DNA of 64,000 nt from Methylobacterium nonmethylotrophicum (lineage in GTDB: Bacteria; Pseudomonadota; Alphaproteobacteria; Rhizobiales; Beijerinckiaceae). A program made the translations under genes and the position numbers. The notes under the pieces are model-generated. The model did not search any database and was not told the origin of the DNA. It saw only the letters and a program-made list of their open reading frames with translations. Position 1 is the stretch's first letter, and every line of letters begins with the position of its first letter. Positions 34,751 to 42,835 of the stretch are shown here, piece after piece. The stretch lies in the NCBI RefSeq assembly GCF_004745635.1, contig NZ_SRLB01000018.1, positions 62,001 through 126,000 on the forward strand, written 5' to 3'.

Positions 34751-34781
34751 AGCACCGCGCCCGAAGATCGGGCGCGGTGCT
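34751..34781 (+). terminator. Long GC hairpin after homospermidine synthase
   Basis: AGCACCGCGCCCGA (34751-34764) and TCGGGCGCGGTGCT (34768-34781) form a perfect 14-base stem with a 3-base loop, 14 bases after the stop. There is no T-run, so it may pause or protect the transcript rather than terminate it alone. Confidence 0.7.
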
Positions 34782-34847
34782 GCGCCGCCGCAGGCTGTCG
34801 CCCGTCCCCGCCCGGTGCTACGATCCTGGCGGTGACAGGGAGCCGTG

Positions 34848-35414
34848 ATGTCGCTCGCGCTGCGTCGCGCCCCGCGGATGCGGGTCGCCGAATTCATCGA
34901 GACGATCCGCGACCGTCCGGACGAGGAGCGCTGGGAGCTTCTCGACGGCGAGGCCGTGATGATGGCGCCGTCCAGCGAGCGCCATAACCAGATCGCCATG
35001 AACCTGGGACGCCAGCTCGCGGCACTTGCCGATCGTCTCGGCTGCCGGGCGCTGTCGGGGATGGGTGTCCGCAACGACTTCATCGACGACTTTGCGCCGA
35101 TTCCTGACATGATCGTCCGGTGCGGCCCGCTCCTTCCTGACGGCTATGCCCGCGATCCGCTCGTCGTCGCCGAGGTGCTGTCACCCTCGACCATGCACAA
35201 GGACCGAGGGCGCAAGGCTGAGTTCTATCAAAGCCTCCAGACTCTGCGCGCCTATCTGATCATCTACCAGGACGAGGCCCGGGTGGAGGTCTGGTCGCGC
35301 GGGAACGGCCCGGACTGGGCCCTGCGCGTCCTCGGCCGCGACGACGCGATCCCGCTGCCGGATCTCGGCGGGGAGATCCCGGTCGCCGCCCTGTACAACG
35401 GCATCCCCCTCTGA
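34848..35414 (+). CDS. Uma2 family (DUF820) restriction-endonuclease-fold protein
   Basis: A 188-residue protein of the Uma2/DUF820 family, PD-(D/E)XK nuclease fold with unknown biological role. Landmarks are RWELLDGEAVMMAPSSERHNQIAMNLG, PIPDMIVRCGPL with the catalytic Asp, LVVAEVLSPST (E of the motif) and YLIIYQDEARVEVW. The catalytic D...EV pattern is intact. These genes often occur in many copies in cyanobacteria and some proteobacteria. The next gene starts 14 bases downstream. Confidence 0.9.
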   Translation: MSLALRRAPRMRVAEFIETIRDRPDEERWELLDGEAVMMAPSSERHNQIAMNLGRQLAALADRLGCRALSGMGVRNDFIDDFAPIPDMIVRCGPLLPDGYARDPLVVAEVLSPSTMHKDRGRKAEFYQSLQTLRAYLIIYQDEARVEVWSRGNGPDWALRVLGRDDAIPLPDLGGEIPVAALYNGIPL

Positions 35415-35428
35415 CGCCCGAGCCGCCC

Positions 35429-35776
35429 TTGCCCCATTTCGACGAATTCTACGCCAACAAGCTGCGCGGCACCCTGGGGGTGACCGACGCCGAATCGGTG
35501 CTCGACCTGCGCGGCGCGCCCCGGCCGCAGGCCGAGGCCTCGCTCTCCGACATGCTGGAGCGCAGCCGCTTCGCCAAGGGCAAGACCGTGGCGGTGCGCC
35601 TCGACGGGCCGGTGCCCGGGGGCGGCGAGACCCTGTTCCAGCCGATCGGCCGCCTGCTCCTCGACGCCAAGCGCCGCGGCTGGGTCGACCGGCTGCAGAC
35701 CCTGCCGGCCCAGGACGGGCTCGGCTTCTACGTCGCCCTCGCCGGGCGGCCCGACAAGGCTCCCGAGACCCGCTGA
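35429..35776 (+). CDS. Hypothetical protein, weakly Smr-like
   Basis: A 115-residue protein. The stretch VLDLRGAPRPQAEASLSDMLERSRFAKGKTVAVRL resembles the start of Smr (MutS2 C-terminal) domains, where LDLxG is followed by an amphipathic helix and a strand. The later PIGRLLLDAKRRGWV also fits that fold, but the catalytic-type HGxG/TGxG motif is not clear. The start would be TTG at 35429 with no good ribosome site. It is sandwiched between Uma2 (14 bases) and the amidase gene (4 bases), so it is probably co-transcribed. Family is uncertain. Confidence 0.5.
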   Translation: MPHFDEFYANKLRGTLGVTDAESVLDLRGAPRPQAEASLSDMLERSRFAKGKTVAVRLDGPVPGGGETLFQPIGRLLLDAKRRGWVDRLQTLPAQDGLGFYVALAGRPDKAPETR

Positions 35777-35780
35777 CAGC

Positions 35781-37202
35781 ATGCCGTCCCAACTCTCCGC
35801 CCAGCCCTCCGCGACGAACCCCGCCGACCTTCCCGCCACCGAGCTCCTCGCGCTCTACGCCCGTCGCGCCCTCTCGCCGGTCGCCGTGGCCGAGGCGGTG
35901 ATCGCCCGGGCCGAGGCCTCCGAGCCGGCCCTGCACGCCCTCTACGCCTTCGCGCCGGAGCAGGCCCTGGCGGCGGCCCGCGCCTCCGAGGCGCGCTGGA
36001 TGCGAGGGGAGGCCCTGCCTCTCGACGGGGTGCCGGTCACCATCAAGGAGAACGTCGCCACCGAGGGCGTGCCGATGCCGCTCGGCACCGCCGCCCGGGA
36101 CGACGCGCCCCCGAGCCCCGCCGACGCCCCGGCCGCCGCGCGCCTGCGCGAGGACGGCACGGTGATCGTCGCACGGACCACCATGCCGGATTACGGCATG
36201 CTGTCCTCGGGACTGTCGAGCTTCCATCCCCTCACCCGCAACCCCTGGAACCTCGCCAAGGGCCCGGGCGGCTCCTCGGCCGGCTCGGGCGCGGCGGCGG
36301 CCGCCGGCTACGGCCCGCTGCATCTCGGCACGGATATCGGCGGCTCGATCCGGCTGCCCGCCTCGTGGTGCGGCGTCGTCGGGCTCAAGCCCAGCCACGG
36401 CCGCGTGCCGCTCGACCCGCCCTATTACGGCCGCTGCGCCGGACCCCTCACCCGCACCGTCGCCGACGCGGCGCTGATGATGCGGACCCTGAGCCGCCCG
36501 GACGCGCGCGACCCCACGGCCCTGCCCCCGTCCGACCTGCCCTGGGACGACCTCGACGGGCTGGACCTGACGGGCCTGCGCCTCGGCCTGGTGATGGAGG
36601 CCGGCGCCGGCCTGCCCCTCGATCCGGCCAACCGCGCGGTGGTCGAGGCGGCGGCGCGCCTGCTGGCCGAGGCAGGCGCCGTCGTCGAGCCGGTCCCGGC
36701 CTTCCTGACGCAAGCGATGCTCGACGGGCTCGACCTGTTCTGGCGCCAGCGCGCCTCCCTCGACATCGAGGCCCTGGAGGAGGCGCGCCGCGCCCGCGTG
36801 CTGCCCTTCATCCGCGACTGGGCGGCGGGGGGCCAGTCCTTGAGCGGCGCGGCCGTCTTCCACGGCATGAGCCAGATGGCGGCGATGCGCGACGCCGCAC
36901 TCGCTGCGATCCGTCCGTTCGACTTTCTGATCGGCCCTGTCTCGCCGAACCCGCCCTTCCCGGCCGAGCACGCCTCGCCGACCAACGACCCGGCCCGGGC
37001 CATGGCCCATATCGCCTACACGGTGCCGTTCAACATGTCCGAGCAGCCGGCGATCGCGGTGCCCGCCGGCTTCACGCCCGACGGGCTCCCGGTCGGCCTG
37101 CAGATCGCCGGACGGCGCTTCGACGATGTCGGCGTGCTGCGGCTGGCGCGGGCGTTCGAGACGATCCGGCCGGCCCTGCGGCCGTGGCCGGTGGTGGGGT
37201 AG
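35781..37202 (+). CDS. Amidase (amidase signature family)
   Basis: A 473-residue hydrolase of the amidase signature family, which cleaves amides via a Ser-cisSer-Lys triad. Lys89 is in VTIKENVA, cis-Ser165 in GGSSAGS and the nucleophile Ser189 in IGGSIRLPAS. Downstream segments match (VVGLKPSHGRVP, GPLTRTVADAALMM). No exported signal is seen. It follows the small unknown gene by 4 bases and may be in one transcript with Uma2. The substrate is unknown; it is not GatA, which lies with gatB/C. Confidence 0.93.
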   Translation: MPSQLSAQPSATNPADLPATELLALYARRALSPVAVAEAVIARAEASEPALHALYAFAPEQALAAARASEARWMRGEALPLDGVPVTIKENVATEGVPMPLGTAARDDAPPSPADAPAAARLREDGTVIVARTTMPDYGMLSSGLSSFHPLTRNPWNLAKGPGGSSAGSGAAAAAGYGPLHLGTDIGGSIRLPASWCGVVGLKPSHGRVPLDPPYYGRCAGPLTRTVADAALMMRTLSRPDARDPTALPPSDLPWDDLDGLDLTGLRLGLVMEAGAGLPLDPANRAVVEAAARLLAEAGAVVEPVPAFLTQAMLDGLDLFWRQRASLDIEALEEARRARVLPFIRDWAAGGQSLSGAAVFHGMSQMAAMRDAALAAIRPFDFLIGPVSPNPPFPAEHASPTNDPARAMAHIAYTVPFNMSEQPAIAVPAGFTPDGLPVGLQIAGRRFDDVGVLRLARAFETIRPALRPWPVVG

Positions 37203-37248
37203 GTCGACGAGCAGGACGCTCGCACGACGGATGTCACACCAACCGGGT

Positions 37249-37280
37249 CATTCCGGGCTCCGCTGCGCGGCCCCGGAATG
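37249..37280. repeat. Palindromic intergenic repeat, CATTCCGGG family
   Basis: CATTCCGGG (37249-37257) and CCCGGAATG (37272-37280) surround a GC-rich loop (CTCCGCTGCGCGGC). It lies between the convergent amidase and gltX genes. The same core (CCGGGnCCGCGnAnCGG) recurs at 47329-47462 and, degraded, at 44764-44880. Confidence 0.8.
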
Positions 37281-37335
37281 ACGATGGTTTGAACCAAATT
37301 CCGTTCGGCAGTTTTTTCGACTTATCCCACCCACG

Positions 37336-37446
37336 ACCTCATCCTGAGGTGCTGCCGCTTGCGGCAGCCTCGAAGGAGGGGTCCAGACGTCTCGCTGTCC
37401 CTGGAGCCATCCTTCGAGGCCGCTACGCGGCACCTCAGGATGAGGT
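37336..37446. repeat. Large inverted repeat, CCTCATCCTGAGGTG family, copy 1
   Basis: ACCTCATCCTGAGGTG (37336-37351) is inverted as CACCTCAGGATGAGGT (37431-37446). Inside, TCGAAGGA and TCCTTCGA form a second inverted pair. Copy 2 of the family is at 44961-45111. Such elements occur intergenically in many Rhizobiales genomes. Confidence 0.85.
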
Positions 37447-37498
37447 CTCGCGAGTGGGAAGAAGCAGGTGCCGCAGCAATCCGGCAGACCGCCCACCC

Positions 37499-38845
37499 TC
37501 AAGCCGTCTCCCCACCCAGCCGCGCCAGCGCCCGCTCGCGCCCGATCAGCGGCAGCAGGCCGGCGAGGTCCGGCCCGTGATCGAGGCCCGTGAGGGCGAG
37601 GCGCAAGGGGAGGAACAGGGCCTTGCCCTTGAGGCCGGTCGCCGCGCGCGCCGCCTCCGTCACCCGCTTCCACGTGCCGGCGTCCCACGGCTCCGGCGGC
37701 AGCGCCGCGCGGGCGGCGGCGAGGAGGTCCGGGTTCTCGCAGGCCACCGGCGTCACCGGGCCCTGCACCACCCGCCACCATCCGGCGGCGTCCGACACCC
37801 GGGTCAGGTTCGCCCGCACCACCTCCCAGAAGGCCTGCCCCTGCTCGGGCGCGACCCCGAGGGCGGTGAGCCGCTCGGCCACGGCCGCGTAGGGCAGTCC
37901 GTGGACCACGCGGGCGTTGAGCCCGTCGAGCTCGTGCTCGTCGAACTTCGCCGGCGCCCGGGAGACGTGAGCGAGGTCGACGAGGGCGGCCAGCTCGTCG
38001 AGGTCCGCCACCGGCCGCACCGCCTCGGCCGAGCCGGTGAGCACCGCGAGGGCCGCGACGGCCATGGGCTCGTAGCCCGCCTCGCGTAAGCCCCGCAGGG
38101 AGAGGTGGCCGAGACGCTTCGACAGCCCCTCGCCGCTCGCCGTGGTGAGCAGGTTGTGGTGGGCGAAGACCGGCACCGGGGCGCCGAGGGCGGAGAAGAT
38201 CTGGATCTGCACCGCCGTGTTGGTGACGTGGTCCTCGCCGCGGATCACGTGGGTGATGCCGGTCTCGGCGTCGTCGACCACCGAGGGCAGGGTGTAGAGG
38301 TAGCTGCCGTCCTCGCGGATCAGCACCGGGTCGGACAGGCTGTCGGCCTCGACGTGGCAGGGCCCGCGCACGAGGTCGTCCCAGGCGACGGTGCCGGGAT
38401 CGAGGCGGAAGCGCCAATGCGGCCGGCGTCCCTCGGCCTCGAGAGCGGCCCGCTCCTCTGCGGTGAGCGTCAGGGCGGCGCGGTCGTAGACCGGCGGCAG
38501 GCCGCGCCCGAGCTGGCGCCGGCGCCGGCGCTCCAGCTCCTCCGCCGTCTCGTAGGCCGGGTAGAGCCGGCCCGCTGCCTTCAACCGCCCGGCCGCCGCG
38601 TCGTAGACCGCGAGGCGTTCGGATTGGCGAAACGTCCCGTCCGGCACGATGCCGAGCCAGGACAGGTCCTCCGCGATCGCCGCGGCAAACGCGGCCGTCG
38701 AGCGCGCCGTGTCGGTGTCGTCGAGGCGCAGCCAGAACCGCCCGCCCGTCCGCCGCGCGAACAGCGCGTTGAACAGGGCCGGCCGGGCATTGCCGATGTG
38801 GAGGAAGCCTGTGGGCGAGGGGGCGAAGCGAACGACGGGTGCCAT
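37499..38845 (-). CDS. gltX: Glutamate-tRNA ligase
   Basis: Charges tRNA-Glu, and probably also tRNA-Gln or another substrate, since alphaproteobacteria often have two GltX. The 448-residue product has the class I motifs: RFAPSPTGFLHIGNARPAL (HIGN) near residue 15 and the KMSKS-like LSKRLG near 240. Other family parts are VIRGEDHVTNTAVQI and RLDDTDTARS. ATG MAPVVRFAP. A tRNA-Val pair lies just upstream on the other strand. Which of the two alphaproteobacterial types (GltX1 or GltX2) this is needs a tree. Confidence 0.95.
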   Translation of the reverse strand: MAPVVRFAPSPTGFLHIGNARPALFNALFARRTGGRFWLRLDDTDTARSTAAFAAAIAEDLSWLGIVPDGTFRQSERLAVYDAAAGRLKAAGRLYPAYETAEELERRRRRQLGRGLPPVYDRAALTLTAEERAALEAEGRRPHWRFRLDPGTVAWDDLVRGPCHVEADSLSDPVLIREDGSYLYTLPSVVDDAETGITHVIRGEDHVTNTAVQIQIFSALGAPVPVFAHHNLLTTASGEGLSKRLGHLSLRGLREAGYEPMAVAALAVLTGSAEAVRPVADLDELAALVDLAHVSRAPAKFDEHELDGLNARVVHGLPYAAVAERLTALGVAPEQGQAFWEVVRANLTRVSDAAGWWRVVQGPVTPVACENPDLLAAARAALPPEPWDAGTWKRVTEAARAATGLKGKALFLPLRLALTGLDHGPDLAGLLPLIGRERALARLGGETA

Positions 38846-38946
38846 GGCGGTCCTCTAGCCGATTTTCGCCGCCCCGACACCGCCCGACGCGAGCGCGACG
38901 AAGCGCCTTGACGCGCAAGCCCGCCCCGCCTAGAAGCCGGCTCACA

Positions 38947-39021
38947 GGGCGCGTAGCTCAGCGGGAGAGCATTCGCTTCACACGCGAAGGGTCACAGGTT
39001 CAATCCCTGTCGCGCCCACCA
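38947..39021 (+). tRNA. tRNA-Val (anticodon CAC), copy 1
   Basis: Full cloverleaf: acceptor GGGCGCG/CGCGCCC, D-arm GCTC/GAGC, anticodon stem TTCGC/GCGAA with loop TTCACAC giving anticodon CAC, T-arm ACAGG/CCTGT with loop TTCAATC. CCA is encoded (75 bases). It reads GUG. Confidence 0.97.
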
Positions 39022-39124
39022 CCCTTCTCGAGAACATTTGCTGGGCCGTGCGGCGTCACGCGGCCTCGCTCATCAGGTCCGGCCCGCGCTGCGCTTGCGC
39101 AACGCCCCGCACGAGGCCGGCTCA

Positions 39125-39199
39125 GGGCGCGTAGCTCAGCGGGAGAGCATTCGCTTCACACGCGAAGGGTCACAGGTTCAACCCCTGTCGCGCCCACCA
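39125..39199 (+). tRNA. tRNA-Val (anticodon CAC), copy 2
   Basis: Identical to copy 1 except one T-loop base (TTCAACC instead of TTCAATC). CCA encoded. The two genes are 103 bases apart, a tandem duplication. Confidence 0.97.
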
Positions 39200-39306
39200 C
39201 CCCTCCGAACGCCTTCGTCGAGACCCGAAGGCTGCCCTGTGCCCGGAAGGGCATCGCCCCCTTCAAACAGGGGCCACGGGCGCGATGCCGGCGGCATCAT
39301 GAGCGT

Positions 39307-40179
39307 TCAGGCAACCGGGTTCAGCTCCGCGACCGGCACCGGATAGGCGTGCGGCCGCCCGGCCAGCATCCCGTCGATGAGGGCCAGCACCTCCCCGCGC
39401 CCGACATTCGCCGCCTGCTCGAACGGCGTCCAGGTCTGGTGGAAGTCGAGGGCGGCGAAGACCGCGCGGTAGCGGGCGAGTTCGGCGTGGGTCAGCGGCA
39501 CGCCGCGCACGAAGGCCTTGTGCGCCGAGATCGTCAGCGCCCGGCGCGGGTCGTCCGGGTCGAGCTCGAACTTCAGCGCATCGCCGCAGAACACGATGCC
39601 GCGGCGGCGGTCGTGCAGCACGGCGTGGCCGTCGAAATGGCCGGCGGTGCGGTGGAGCGTGAGCCCCGGCAGCGGTTCCAGGACGTCGTCGTACGGCCAC
39701 GAGACCTGGAGCGCCGCGCTCCAGGCGAAGTCGGCCGCCGGCAGGCACAGCTCGGGGTCGAACCGGTCCTGAAGCTGGGGCAGCGCGCCATAGCTGTGGG
39801 GATGCGAGGCGGACAGGATCGTCATGCCGCCCAGGGACGCGATGTGGTCGAGCGCCGCCTCGCTGAAGACCGGGCACCCCTCGAAGCCCATGGTGCCGTC
39901 GGGCGTCACGATCAGGTAGGCGCTCGGCCCGATGCCGGTGACGGGCTCGTTCCAGAACTTCCACACCCCCGGCTCGACCTCGGCCCAGTGGCAGGGAAAC
40001 GAGGCCTGCGCCTCCGCCACGCCGCGGAACCGCCAGCCCTCCTGCGGCACGACGTGCCGGGCGTCGAGGCAGAGCGGGCAGCTCGGCGGGGCCGCGAAAT
40101 GGCGCTGCCAGAAGCCGCAATTGTCGCAGACGAAGGCGGGGAGAGCGAGGGCGCCCGCGAAGGGCAGGTAACCGGGCAC
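39307..40179 (-). CDS. MBL-fold hydrolase with N-terminal zinc ribbon
   Basis: A 290-residue protein. The N-terminus has two Cys pairs, FVCDNC (18, 21) and CPLC (34, 37), of a rubredoxin-like zinc ribbon. A metallo-beta-lactamase fold follows, but the metal signature HxHxDH is altered to SHPHSYG (His126, His128; no DH). Other ligands remain: GHFDGH (His181) and the CGD of VFCGD (Asp200). This may mean one metal or none. The start is GTG. It stands alone. Reactions for this subgroup are unknown. Confidence 0.8.
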   Translation of the reverse strand: MPGYLPFAGALALPAFVCDNCGFWQRHFAAPPSCPLCLDARHVVPQEGWRFRGVAEAQASFPCHWAEVEPGVWKFWNEPVTGIGPSAYLIVTPDGTMGFEGCPVFSEAALDHIASLGGMTILSASHPHSYGALPQLQDRFDPELCLPAADFAWSAALQVSWPYDDVLEPLPGLTLHRTAGHFDGHAVLHDRRRGIVFCGDALKFELDPDDPRRALTISAHKAFVRGVPLTHAELARYRAVFAALDFHQTWTPFEQAANVGRGEVLALIDGMLAGRPHAYPVPVAELNPVA

Positions 40180-40279
40180 GCGCGAGACCTATAGGCAGCC
40201 TTGGGGGTGCGCCGGATATAGGCGAGGCGGCACCGCCGTCGATGGCGGCGCCGGCGCGTCCGACGCGCCGGCGTCTTCG

Positions 40280-41254
40280 TCAGGCGAACAGGCGTTCCTT
40301 CTCGAGGCCCTTGTACAGCTCGGCGACCTGCGCGCCGTAGCCGTTGTAGATCAGCGTCGGCACCCGCTCGTCGGTGCCGAGCACCCGCTCGCTCGCCTGG
40401 CTCCAGCGCGGATGCGGCACCGCCGGGTTCACGTTGGCCCAGAACCCGTATTCCGACGCCTGCAGCCCCTCCCAGAAGGTCTTGGGCCGCTCCGCCGTGA
40501 AGGTGATGCGGTTGATCGACTTCACCGACTTGAAGCCGTACTTCCACGGCACGGCGAGGCGCAACGGCGCGCCGAACTGGTTGAGCAGCGGCTTGCCGTA
40601 GACGCCCGTCACCATGAAGGCGAGCTCGTTGTTGGCCTCGGCCAGCGTCAGCCCTTCCGTGTAGGGCCAGGGATAGAAGAACGCCCGCTGGCCCGGCGCC
40701 ATCGCCTTGTCCAGGAAGGTCTGCATCTGGATGTACTTGGCGTCGCCGGTGGGCTTGGCGAGCGCCACCAGGGCGGAGAGCGGGAAGCCGGTCCACGGCA
40801 CCGCCATCGACCACGCCTCGACGCAGCGGTGGCGGTAGAGCCGCTCCTCCAGCGCCATCTTGCGCACCAGGTCCTCGAAGGCGATCTCGAACGGCTTCTC
40901 GACCAGGCCGTCGATCTTGATCGACCAGGGCTGGACCTTCAGGGCGTTCGAGCCCGGCGTCACCGTCTTGTTGGTGCCGTACTCATAGAAGTTGTTGTAG
41001 TCGGCGCTGTAGCGCTCCGGCGTCACCGCGCGATCGAGGGTATAGGCCGGGTTCTGCCTGGCCGGGTAGAGGTCGGCGGTCTTGACCGCACCTGTCCCTT
41101 CCCCGGGGACGGCGGCGAGCGCCGGTCCGCCGGCGAGCGAGGCCGCCGCCATCCCGAGGCTGCCGCCCAGGAGCGCCCGGCGGTTGAGGAAGACCGATTC
41201 GGGCGTGGCGAGGCGCTCGGGCATCTCCCAGCCGCGCTTGACCTTGATGTGCAT
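40280..41254 (-). CDS. msrP: Protein-methionine-sulfoxide reductase catalytic subunit MsrP
   Basis: Periplasmic molybdenum enzyme (YedY) that repairs oxidised methionines in envelope proteins with electrons from MsrQ. The 324-residue product has a twin-arginine signal (FLNRRALLGGSLGMAA, Arg25-Arg26). The molybdenum-binding Cys144 is in LYRHRCVEAWSM. Family parts NFYEYGTNK, VPWTGFPL and LAVPWKYGFKSVKSI are intact. ATG MHIKVKRGW. The partner msrQ is not adjacent on either side, unlike most genomes. Confidence 0.95.
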   Translation of the reverse strand: MHIKVKRGWEMPERLATPESVFLNRRALLGGSLGMAAASLAGGPALAAVPGEGTGAVKTADLYPARQNPAYTLDRAVTPERYSADYNNFYEYGTNKTVTPGSNALKVQPWSIKIDGLVEKPFEIAFEDLVRKMALEERLYRHRCVEAWSMAVPWTGFPLSALVALAKPTGDAKYIQMQTFLDKAMAPGQRAFFYPWPYTEGLTLAEANNELAFMVTGVYGKPLLNQFGAPLRLAVPWKYGFKSVKSINRITFTAERPKTFWEGLQASEYGFWANVNPAVPHPRWSQASERVLGTDERVPTLIYNGYGAQVAELYKGLEKERLFA

Positions 41255-41516
41255 GGCTCGTCCCCTCGGGAGCAGCGATCTTGCAGCGGAGATCGGGGCG
41301 AACGACCGGCGGCGCAAGTCACGGTTCAGCGAGGCGGACGCGTCGGGTCCGGGGAGGCTTGGCGCGTCCCGGCCTGACCGTTCTTGCGGGCGCGATGCGC
41401 CTCGCATCCCCCGCCACCCGTCCGCATGGATCACCGGGCCCGGGACCGAAACTGTCCTCAGGCTGTCCTGAATGTGACTGCGGCGCGCAAGCTCTCAGCT
41501 AATCTACTGAGACTAT

Positions 41517-41593
41517 TGGCGACCCCGGTAGGGCTCGAACCTACGACCTGCCGCTTAGAAGGCGGCTGCTCTATCCAGCTGAGCTACGGGGCC
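41517..41593 (-). tRNA. tRNA-Arg (anticodon TCT)
   Basis: Read on the minus strand: acceptor GGCCCCG/CGGGGTC, D-arm GCTC/GAGC, anticodon stem GCCGC/GCGGC with loop CTTCTAA (anticodon TCT, reads AGA), T-arm GTAGG/CCTAC with TTCGAGC loop. 77 bases with CCA encoded. Confidence 0.97.
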
Positions 41594-41754
41594 TGGGTGC
41601 CACGCGGGCTCAGAAGCCACGGGTTCGGGCCGGGGTCAAGCGATTCCGCCCCCACGCACTTTCCGCTTCGGTACGCCTGCGGACAGACCGGCGCTCCGGT
41701 CACCGACGGCAGCGGCTAGCCTCGTCGGCCGGACCCGCGGCGGGGGCTACCCGC

Positions 41755-42714
41755 TCACGCCGCCCCGAAACCGTAGAGCGTCGCCGGGTTGTCGACGAGG
41801 ATCCGTCGGCGCGCGGCCTCGTCCGGGGCCCAGGCGGCCAGCAGGTCGAACAGGCCCGCATCGTCCGGCATGTGCTTCTCGCCGCGATGCGGCCAGTCGC
41901 TGCCCCAGACCATGCGCTCCGGCGCCGCCTGGGCAAACGCCTTCGCCACCGCGCTCGCATCGGGGTAGCCGGGCGGGCCGCTCACGGTGTTGAGGTAGGC
42001 GCCCGACAGCTTCATCCAGGTCCGGCCGCCATCGAGCAGCCGGCGGACCACCGGATAGGCGCGGTGGCTCACCCCCTGCGCCGGCGGCAGGCGGGCGAGG
42101 TGGTCGATGACCAGCGGCGTCGGCAGGCGCGCCAGCACCTCGGCGAGGTCGGCGATCTGGTCGCCGGTCATGTAGACCTGGACGTGCCAGCCGAGGGGAT
42201 GGACCTTGCGGGCCATCGTCTCCAGCCGCTCCGCCGTGGTGACGCCCCAGGATTGCGGGGACACGAAGTTCACCCGGATGCCGACCGCGCCCTGCGCCGC
42301 CATCCGGCGGAGCTCGGCCTCCGAGATGTCGAGGTCGACCACCACCACGGCGCGGGCGGAGGCGCCGAACTGCGCGACGCCGTCGAGGGTGGCGCGGTTG
42401 TCGATGCCGTAGGTCGAGGGCGTCACCACGACGGTGCGGCTGGTGCCGATCCGCTTCTGGAACAGCCGGTAGGCCGCGACGTCGCTGTCGACCACCGGCT
42501 CGCCCTTCCAGTGCGGCGAGGCGGGAAATGCCTTCGAGAAGATGTGGATGTGGGAGTCGCAGGCGTTCGGCGGCACCGGGGTCGTCGGGGGCGCGGTGCC
42601 GGCCGAGAACGGGACGGCGTCCTGGGCAAGGGCGCGAGCGCCAGGCACGGAGATCGCCGCCAGGGCGCTGGCGGCCTTGAGGATGGTGCGGCGGGATGGC
42701 GTGTTCGGTGTCAT
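41755..42714 (-). CDS. Tat-exported amidohydrolase-2 family protein (LigI-like), copy 1
   Basis: A 319-residue TIM-barrel hydrolase of the amidohydrolase-2 family that includes 2-pyrone-4,6-dicarboxylate lactonase. A twin-arginine signal (PSRRTILKAASALAAISVPGARA) starts it. Metal and catalytic parts: DSHIHIF (about 53-59), VVTPSTYGIDNRATL, VIDHLARLP, WMKLSGAYL and WGSDWPHRG. It is the distal end of the leftward catabolic cluster, 121 bases after its paralogue. The pair and an SMP-30 gene suggest periplasmic hydrolysis of lactones. Substrate unknown. Confidence 0.88.
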   Translation of the reverse strand: MTPNTPSRRTILKAASALAAISVPGARALAQDAVPFSAGTAPPTTPVPPNACDSHIHIFSKAFPASPHWKGEPVVDSDVAAYRLFQKRIGTSRTVVVTPSTYGIDNRATLDGVAQFGASARAVVVVDLDISEAELRRMAAQGAVGIRVNFVSPQSWGVTTAERLETMARKVHPLGWHVQVYMTGDQIADLAEVLARLPTPLVIDHLARLPPAQGVSHRAYPVVRRLLDGGRTWMKLSGAYLNTVSGPPGYPDASAVAKAFAQAAPERMVWGSDWPHRGEKHMPDDAGLFDLLAAWAPDEAARRRILVDNPATLYGFGAA

Positions 42715-42835
42715 GGGTGACCTCCCTGTTCGTGTCTGTATTGTCGTTTCACAATAAATTGCGCTTCCTCTCTCCCGTGTGGGAGAGGAGATCCCGCAAC
42801 TTCATAAAGTCTGGTCAGACCTGCCGGACCGCACC

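Noticed and set aside
34751..34781. Classical rho-independent terminator after hss
   Set aside because: The hairpin is perfect but has no T-run. It is listed as a hairpin with lower confidence for termination.
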